Positions 57,941 to 64,000 of a DNA stretch of 64,000 bases are shown here, piece after piece (position 1 is the stretch's first letter; each line of letters starts with the position of its first letter). The stretch comes from Cricetomys ansorgei (Eukaryota > Chordata > Mammalia > Rodentia > Nesomyidae): contig JAMJFZ010001749.1 in NCBI GenBank assembly GCA_026225945.1, positions 1-64,000 on the forward strand, written 5' to 3'. Below the pieces are notes generated by a model. It saw only the letters and a program-made list of their open reading frames with translations, was not told where the DNA came from and did not search any database. A program made the position numbers and the translations under genes.

Positions 57941-58270
57941 TTCTGAAATTATCTATCTGAAGACACCATTAGAGCTCTTGTCTATTTAAAACCACACTAA
58001 CAGCTTCTATAACAGGCAGGCCTGGAGCAGCTTCCCAAGGCTGCTCTCTTGGGGCATGGCAGGACTGCGCTGGGTGCTCTGTCTCAGGTGCACAGCCAAA
58101 TGGAGACCCAAGAATCCCCAGGGGTCTACCTGTCCACCAGGAAGGGTGCATTTCACTGTGTCAACAACAGATACAACTGTGCCATGTGGCACATGAAGAT
58201 CAGCCCACACCCCGCAGGCCCAGGTGAGAAAGAAGATACTTCATAGATAGGAAAGTGGGAAAATACTTAC

Positions 58271-58377
58271 AAAGTTAACAACTGTGTTGTGAAAATCTTG
58301 ATAGGACTGCGAGTTTTGGTCATCCAAGCTATCTCCTTCAGACACTTTCACGCCAATCTCTCCAGGGAATGTCTTTC
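58271..58377 (-). CDS. Muc13: Muc13 exon: SEA domain, part 1
   Basis: The exon reads KTFPGEIGVKVSEGDSLDDQ, then NSQSYQDFHNTVVNF. This is the first strand and helix of the SEA domain and is similar to human MUC13 (GKVFPGKI.V.VSE....YQDLH). SEA domains of membrane mucins fold next to the cell surface and are often self-cleaved, leaving two subunits held together. The acceptor is TTTTCAG|GA (phase 1) and the donor is CTTT|GTAAGT (phase 0). Confidence 0.92.
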
Positions 58378-58489
58378 CTGAAAATTAGGCAAATCTTTCT
58401 GTACCATTTAATGTTAACAGGCCCATTTCAATTTCAGGTTTAAACATACGTTACTTTTCTTCTTCTTTCTCTCTTTCCCTTTTCCTTTT

Positions 58490-58640
58490 CCTTCTTTAAA
58501 CATGGTCTCACTGTGTCGTCCTGCCTGCTGGCTGGTCTGGAACTTCATTTGTAAACCAGACTGGTACTGAACTCACAGAGAACTGCCTGCTGTCCCTCCT
58601 GAGTGCTGGGATTAAAGGGCGTGTGACACCATCTCTGGTT
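58490..58640 (-). mobile_element. B1 SINE
   Basis: GAGTGCTGGGATTAAAGGGC. It starts about 110 bp upstream of the first SEA exon. Confidence 0.8.
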
Positions 58641-58879
58641 TATTTTGTCATTCTTGAACTTAGTGTTTCTTACTATTTAAAATAGACTTTTGGAGTGATC
58701 GTTTACATATAGTAGGTCCCCAGAAGTTAGATTATTAGTGTTAAAAATGCAAACTTTGGGAAACAGCTCTCTAACTATTGTGGGCAACAGAGTACATTTG
58801 CTTTTTACACAATTGATATGCTCTAGCAAGAAAAGTCATTTCTTATTCATGAGACAGAACAAAAACATATTATTTAGAC

Positions 58880-59097
58880 CAGTGGTTCTCAACTTGTGGG
58901 TTGTGACCCTTTGGGGATTGAATGGCCCTTTCACAGGGGTCACCTAAGTCCAGCTGCTTATCAGTTATTTACATTACAATTCATAACAGTAGCAAAATTA
59001 CAGTTACAAAGTAGCAACAAAAATAATTTTATTGGGTCACCACAACATGAGGAACTGTATTAAAGGGTCGCAGCATTAGGAAGGTTGAGATCCACTG
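58880..59097. mobile_element. Short non-autonomous hAT DNA transposon (URR1-like)
   Basis: A 218-bp element with terminal inverted repeats (CAGTGGTTCTCAAC on the left, GTTGAGATCCACTG on the right). It is flanked on both sides by the same 8 bp, atttagac (58872-58879 and 59098-59105). An 8-bp duplication is the mark of hAT transposition. The interior matches the rodent URR1/Charlie-type MITE I remember. It lies in a Muc13 intron and has no coding capacity. Confidence 0.9.
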
Positions 59098-59579
59098 ATT
59101 TAGACAGGCAGGCAGGCTTTGGGCTCCACTGCACTGGGTAATCTAATCTAGCTTGTATTGAGGCACATTCAAAGTCCATTTCTGGAGCTCTGACAGCTCA
59201 GATGAGGCCCCCTCATCTGAGCCTGCTACTCTCTTCTGCTTCGGTGCCCCAGGGTTGCAGTGGTACACAAGTTCTTGTCATCATGCAGTCAATTTTCAGG
59301 GGCTGTGGTAGCACTTGCTCTCAGTTTATGACTAGCACCTTCTGGAGCAGCGGAGAGGAAAGCTTCGGCCCACACCAGACCTTCAGCCTAGCTTGAAAAT
59401 CTGCCTTACACTATCCCCACTCCCACAGGGTTGGATGGGACAAAAGCTAGAGACTCTTCCCAGGTCTAACTTGCCTTCAGTTTTTCTTCTTCCTCTTTTA
59501 CTATCATTTTGAGATACCTCTAAAACCCACTTTAGATCTGAGATGCAGGGCTCTGCCATGGTTATTCTTCATAACTTAC

Positions 59580-59705
59580 CTCTCACACACACCGAAGAGT
59601 TGTCATAGTAATAGCCTTCCATACACACGCAGAAATGTTTGTTATACAGGTTAACACAAGAAGCATATCCTTTACAGGGATCAGCCTTGCAAGGATTAAG
59701 GGGAT
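59580..59705 (-). CDS. Muc13: Muc13 exon: first EGF-like domain
   Basis: This 126-nt exon encodes D-PLNPCKADPCKGYASC, then VNLYNKHFCVCMEGYYYDNSSVCVRG. It is a six-cysteine EGF-like module that closely follows the human MUC13 pattern (ADPCK.....C.....FC.C.EGYYY). In MUC13 this module sits between the mucin region and the SEA domain on the extracellular side. The DNSS sequon could carry an N-glycan. The acceptor is ATCTTAG|AT and the donor is GAGAG|GTAAGT. Entry and exit are phase 1, so the upstream exon must end in phase 1. That requirement helps choose the reading frame of the repeat exon. Confidence 0.93.
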
Positions 59706-59804
59706 CTAAGATGGAAGAAGAAGACATTAGAAATCCGCAGAACTCAACAACAACTCCTAGTGACTAGGGTCCACTCTCCATGCTCTCCTGAAAACATCTG
59801 TCTT

Positions 59805-59960
59805 CCCTTTGAGACAGAATCTCAGTGTGTAGCCCATAGGCTGTCCTGGAACTTGCTATGTAGACCAGGTTAGCCTTGAACTTACAGAGACCTCCCTGCC
59901 TCTGCCTCTGCCTCCTGAGTACTGGGATCAAAGGCATGTGCCACCACATCTGGCTTCCAT
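59805..59960 (-). mobile_element. B1 SINE
   Basis: TGTAGACCAGGTTAGCCTTGAAC, within the intron before EGF1. The part 59106-59570, on the other side of EGF1, is unrecognised. Confidence 0.85.
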
Positions 59961-60364
59961 ACCCTTTCTGCATGACTCTGCAATACATCCTCATAAGGGC
60001 TCGAAATAATCTACATTCATTTTCTTAGGTCTCTTGGGAGGACTGATGGGAGCTGAGTGCTCGCTGACAGTGAAGGTTAGAGATTGGTAGACTGAGCCTT
60101 CTTGAGAAAGAAAGGGGGTGGGGTGAGGGTGGCAGCTTTCTAAGGAGCCAAGGATTTTCAGATCTCTTCTGTGCTTAATGACTTCAGTGCCTGTTCTCAA
60201 CCACTGAGTAAGGCTCCCCAAAGCCTTTATAAATAAATCAGCTTTTTACAAGATAGTGTGGCAATCACCATAGAGGGCAGGACAGCAAGCAGTTTCAAAG
60301 GGAAACTAGATGCCGTGATCTGATGAGCATAGCTGGCACACATCCGTGAAGAAAGGAAGAGAAT

Positions 60365-60500
60365 GTCAGGCATGCACCTTTAGTCCCAGCCCTCAGGAGA
60401 TAGACACAGTTGGAGCTCTATGAGTTTGAGGCCAGCTTGGTCTACAGAGCAAGTTTCAGGCCAGCCAGAGTTACAGAAGAAGACTCTGTCTCAAAAGAAA
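60365..60500 (+). mobile_element. B1 SINE
   Basis: GAGGCCAGCTTGGTCTACAG, then an A-rich tail. Confidence 0.8.
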
Positions 60501-60841
60501 GAAAGAAATGGAAGGAGAAAGGGAGCAATAAAAAAAGAAAATGACATTGACCCAGTGGACTTCCTCCCATTTAGTGTGAACCAAGTCCAATCTTTCTTAG
60601 CGTCCCGTGAGATTGGGGTAGGATGGCCTGGACGACCCAGCGAGCTTTCGAAGGGGAGCCACAGGATGCTCTACACCCTTGGCTCTGTGAGGGAGGACTC
60701 AGAATAAAGAGATCTTACAATGGCTCCTGCACCCTGACCTAGATTCCTGGGCCAGGCATATATAGCTCAAGCTGTCTTTCTAGAGTGGTGAGATTGGAAG
60801 GGGAAGTTCTAAAGGTGAGCAAATGGTGATCTTGGTTGGGA

Positions 60842-60858
60842 TTCTTTCTTTCTTTCCT

Positions 60859-60924
<66 letters not shown>

Positions 60925-61065
60925 TTTCCCTTCCCTTTCCCTTCCTTCCTTCCTTCCTTCCTTCCTTCCTTCCTTCCTTCCTTCCTTCCTTCCTTCCCTG
61001 TCTCTCGTCCTACCTTCTTCCCTCCCGCTCTTCTTTCCCCCTCCCTTTCTTCCTTCTTTCCATCC
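60842..61065. repeat. TTTC/TTCC polypyrimidine microsatellite
   Basis: About 19 TTTC units followed by about 15 TTCC units and mixed pyrimidine text. Open frames over it are artefacts. An ID-like piece (-) follows at 61078-61140. Confidence 0.95.
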
Positions 61066-61444
61066 TTTCTCAGTGCTGGAGATTGAACCCAGCCTCATGT
61101 GTGCTAGGCCAGTTCTCTACCACTGTGCTGTAGCCTCAGCCACCGGCTCGTCATTTCTTCATCTCCTTAGATTCTGGGGATTTTTCAAAAAGCTAGTTTT
61201 CAGGTGCAGTGTGCATGACATACTCTGTGATGGGACAGGACAAGTACTTGCTTGTATTTGCTTAAGTTCTCTCTGGTTGGAAACACTGGCCATAGAGGTT
61301 GCTTCTGGAGGTCTCCGAGGGACATGTGGTTTCAGAAAAAAGGACATTAGTTTTAACAGCATATACACCTTTATCCTTCTTGAGCTTTACTGACATAATC
61401 ATAGGCCTAATGTATTTTTTGTTTTATTGTAATTTTTGTTGTTG

Positions 61445-61850
61445 TTGGTTTTTGAGACAGGGTTTTTCTGTGTAGTTCTGCCCCAGAACTTGCTCTGCAG
61501 ACCAGCCTGGCTTCAAAATCACAGAGATCCACCTGCCTTTGCCTCTCAAGTACTGGGATTAAAGGTGTACTACCATAGCCCTGCCCTTATTGACATTTTC
61601 TTAATTAAAAAATTCTTACATTTATGTATTTAGTGTGCCATGTGTAGGTACTGGAGATTGAACTTGGGCCCTTTAGCCAGCTGAGCCATTTCATTTGCCC
61701 CCCTCCCCGTTTTTTTAAAGAGAGGATCTCATATAGCCCAGGCTGCCCTCAAACTCATTACACAACCAAGCAGCCTGGAAGGCTTGATCTTCCTGTCTTG
61801 ACCTCCCAAGCCCTGGGACTTTGGGTGTGTGCCACCACACTCAGCAAAAA
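61445..61850 (-). mobile_element. B1, B2-like remnant and B1-like SINE
   Basis: B1 61445-61590 (GAGACAGGGTTTTTCTGTGT); remnant about 61630-61700; B1-like 61715-61850. From 61851 to the repeat exon no feature is recognised. Confidence 0.75.
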
Positions 61851-62331
61851 CAGAATTGTAAGTTAGTAAACTAAGTGGCTTAAAAAGAAGGTTCAGCCCC
61901 ACAGCAAGGTGCGAAAGTCCTAGCAAAGAAATGGAATGTAGCTTCTCTCTGGGGACAGAAGACAAGTAACTCAGGACATGCTTTCTCACTAGCAATGAAG
62001 GACAAACTCAGGAGCTTGATAGGCAGAGGGACGATTAAGTCACAAGATGTTACAGTTGGAAGGAATCTGGGTATCACACCTTAATTACGCAGTCTTAAGT
62101 GAGTCCACTGAAGCCGAGAGGAAAGCAATATGCCCTGCGCACCAGCCAGCATGAGCAGCACACACAGAACTGCGAAGGGGGAAGCAGAAGTGGCCAGGAG
62201 AAGCTCCTGTTTCTGAGTACACCATAGCTGATCACGTGCCCCTGCTATACACAGAAGATTGGGGAAACAGCAGCATAGACAGGCTCAGTTCTATTTACTC
62301 AACTGTCCATTTCTTACATCTACCAAAAAAC

Positions 62332-64000
62332 CTGGAGAGTGATCAAAAATGTAAGGAGACACAAACTTATCACTGTCGGGCTGACCGGGGCCAGGCTCAC
62401 CGGCGTCTGGCTGACCGGGTCCAGGTTCACCGCCGTCGGGCTGACCGGGGCCAGGCTCACCGCCGTCGGGCTGACCGGGGCCAGGCTGACCGCCGTCGGG
62501 CTGACCGGGGCCAGGCTGACCGCCGTCGGGCTGACCGGATCCAGGCTCACCGCCGTCGGGCTGACCGGATCCAGGCTCACCGCCGTCGGGCTGACCGGGG
62601 CCAGGCTCACCGCCGTCGGGCTGACCGGGGCCAGGCTCACCGCCGTCGGGCTGACCGGGGCCAGGCTCACCGCCGTCGGGCTGACCGGGGCCAGGCTCAC
62701 CGCCGTCGGGCTGACCGGGGCCAGGCTCACCGCCGTCGGGCTGACCGGGGCCAGGCTCACCGCCGTCGGGCTGACCGGGGCCAGGCTCACCGCCGTCGGG
62801 CTGACCGGGGCCAGGCTCACCGCCGTCGGGCTGACCGGGGCCAGGCTCACCGCCGTCGGGCTGACCGGGGCCAGGCTCACCGCCGTCGGGCTCTCCGGGT
62901 CCAGGCTCACCGCCGTCGGGCTGACCGGGGCCAGGCTCACCGCCGTCGGGCTGTCCGGGGCCAGGCTCACCGCCGTCGGGCTGTCCGGGGCCAGGCTCAC
63001 CGCCGTCGGGCTGTCCGGGGCCAGGCTCACCGCCGTCGGGCTGACCGGGGCCAGGCTCACCGCCGTCGGGCTGACCGGGTCCAGGCTCACCGCCGTCGGG
63101 CTGACCGGGTCCAGGCTCACCGCCGTCGGGCTGACCGGGGCCAGGCTCACCGCCGTCGGGCTGACCGGGGCCAGGCTCACCGCCGTCGGGCTGACCGGGG
63201 CCAGGCTCACCGCCGTCGGGCTGACCGGGTCCAGGCTCACCGCCGTCGGGCTCTCCGGGGCCAGGCTCACCGCCGTCGGGCTGACCGGGGCCAGGCTCAC
63301 CGCCGTCGGGCTGACCGGGGCCAGGCTCACCGCCGTCGGGCTGACCGGGGCCAGGCTCACCGCCGTCGGGCTGTCCGGGGCCAGGCTCACCGCCGTCGGG
63401 CTGACCGGGGCCAGGCTCACCGCCGTCGGGCTGTCCGGGGCCAGGCTCACCGCCGTCGGGCTGACCGGGGCCAGGCTCACCGCCGTCGGGCTCTCCGGGT
63501 CCAGGCTCACCGCCGTCGGGCTGACCGGGGCCAGGCTCACCGCCGTCGGGCTGACCGGGGCCAGGCTCACCGCCGTCGGGCTGACCGGGGCCAGGCTCAC
63601 CGCCGTCGGGCTCTCCGGGGCCAGGCTCACCGCCGTCGGGCTGACCGGGTCCAGGCTCACCGCCGTCGGGCTGACCGGGGCCAGGCTCACCGCCGTCGGG
63701 CTGACCGGGGCCAGGCTCACCGCCGTCGGGCTCTCCGGGGCCAGGCTCACCGCCGTCGGGCTGACCGGGGCCAGGCTCACCGCCGTCGGGCTGACCGGGG
63801 CCAGGCTCACCGCCGTCGGGCTGACCGGGGCCAGGCTCACCGCCGTCGGGCTCTCCGGGTCCAGGCTCACCGCCGTCGGGCTGACCGGGGCCAGGCTCAC
63901 CGCCGTCGGGCTGACCGGGGCCAGGCTCACCGCCGTCGGGCTGACCGGGGCCAGGCTCACCGCCGTCGGGCTGACCGGGGCCAGGCTCACCGCCGTCGGG
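62332..64000 (-). CDS. Muc13: Muc13 repeat exon (partial): GEPGPGQPDG tandem-repeat region
   Basis: This occupies the place of the mucin-domain exon of Muc13, upstream of EGF1. It holds 54 units of 30 bp from about 62371 to the window end, and then a unique tail. In the frame I favour, each unit reads GEPGPGQPDG, with Q-to-E, P-to-S and E-to-Q variants, and the tail reads SDKFVSPYIFDHSP. Splicing at CCAG|GT (62332) leaves phase 1, which EGF1 needs. An alternative phase-1 donor is TGA|GTAAAT at 62299. The best-looking donor, GAT|GTAAGA at 62318, is phase 0 and would not join EGF1 directly. The favoured frame has no Ser or Thr in the standard unit, which is odd for a mucin. A Ser/Thr-bearing frame (VSLAPVSPTA) is also open but is disfavoured by the variant pattern and the splice phase. 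Signal-peptide exon and start codon lie beyond the window. Locus assignment is strong; frame and exon end are inferred. Confidence 0.6.
62371..64000. repeat. 30-bp minisatellite, about 54 units, open at the window edge
   Basis: These are nearly identical 30-bp units, with no indels seen over 1.63 kb. Five recurrent variants occur (plus strand): gggtcc for ggggcc; ctgtcc and ctctcc for ctgacc; ggatcc; and ggctgac for ggctcac. Ten consecutive identical units fill 62581-62880. Units carrying ctctcc fall only at 62881, 63241, 63481, 63601, 63721 and 63841, all in one 120-bp register. The terminal unit (62401-62430) is the most diverged, as is usual at array edges. Confidence 0.97.

Noticed and set aside
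62320..63990. A 556-codon minus-strand open frame of VSLAPVSPTA repeats as the mucin domain
   Set aside because: Attractive because it has Ser/Thr/Pro, but its start is a repeat GTG, its variants are mostly non-conservative, its tail runs into a stop just after the array, and the CCAG donor leaves the wrong phase for EGF1. Kept as the alternative only.
62371..64000. CRISPR array
   Set aside because: The units are contiguous with no spacers, and the DNA is from a rodent.

Overview
This is a muroid-rodent genomic window, with B1, B2/B3, B4-type and ID-like SINEs, rodent LTR-like repeats and many microsatellites. It carries two head-to-tail genes on the minus strand. I recognise them from spliced exons: the 5' end of Itgb5 (integrin beta-5) and most of Muc13 (transmembrane mucin 13). 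ITGB5 and MUC13 are also neighbours in human and mouse. The encoded residues are close to mouse but not identical, and ID copies are fewer than I would expect in rat. A mouse-like or cricetid rodent is likely; I cannot name the species.

Layout. 1-31.0 kb is Itgb5: exon 3 at 6626-6830, exon 2 at 19204-19289, the coding part of exon 1 at 30960-31029, and a CpG-island promoter at about 30.45-31.48 kb. Exon 4 onward lies beyond position 1. Introns 1 and 2 (11.7 and 12.4 kb) are mostly SINE-rich. The exception is a nearly SINE-free stretch at about 26.65-29.28 kb next to the promoter. 31.5-41.6 kb is intergenic. 41.6-64.0 kb is Muc13, read from high to low coordinates: a 30-bp minisatellite exon running off the window end, EGF1 (59580-59705), a SEA domain split over three exons, EGF2, EGF3, a short exon finishing EGF3, a transmembrane exon, and the cytoplasmic-tail exon ending at 45619. 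A candidate 3' UTR exon lies at about 41.62-42.47 kb. All nine downstream Muc13 exons join in phase with canonical GT/AG sites and no stop codon.

Most notable observation. The exon at the place of the Muc13 mucin domain is a nearly pure array of 54 units of 30 bp. Because 30 is a multiple of 3, four of the six frames are open. The longest ATG/GTG-type frame is Ser/Thr-rich (VSLAPVSPTA), but the evidence favours a different minus-strand frame, GEPGPGQPDG. Recurrent unit variants are more often silent or conservative there, and it can be spliced in phase with EGF1. That repeat has no Ser or Thr, so this part of the ectodomain could not be O-glycosylated like a mucin. The array also has a 4-unit (120-bp) higher-order register.

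Other items include a U6 snRNA pseudogene, a short hAT element with a perfect 8-bp target-site duplication, an L1 fragment split by an insertion, local duplications, a solo-LTR-like element, paired homeodomain and AP-1-type motifs in Itgb5 intron 1, and upstream ORFs in the Itgb5 leader.
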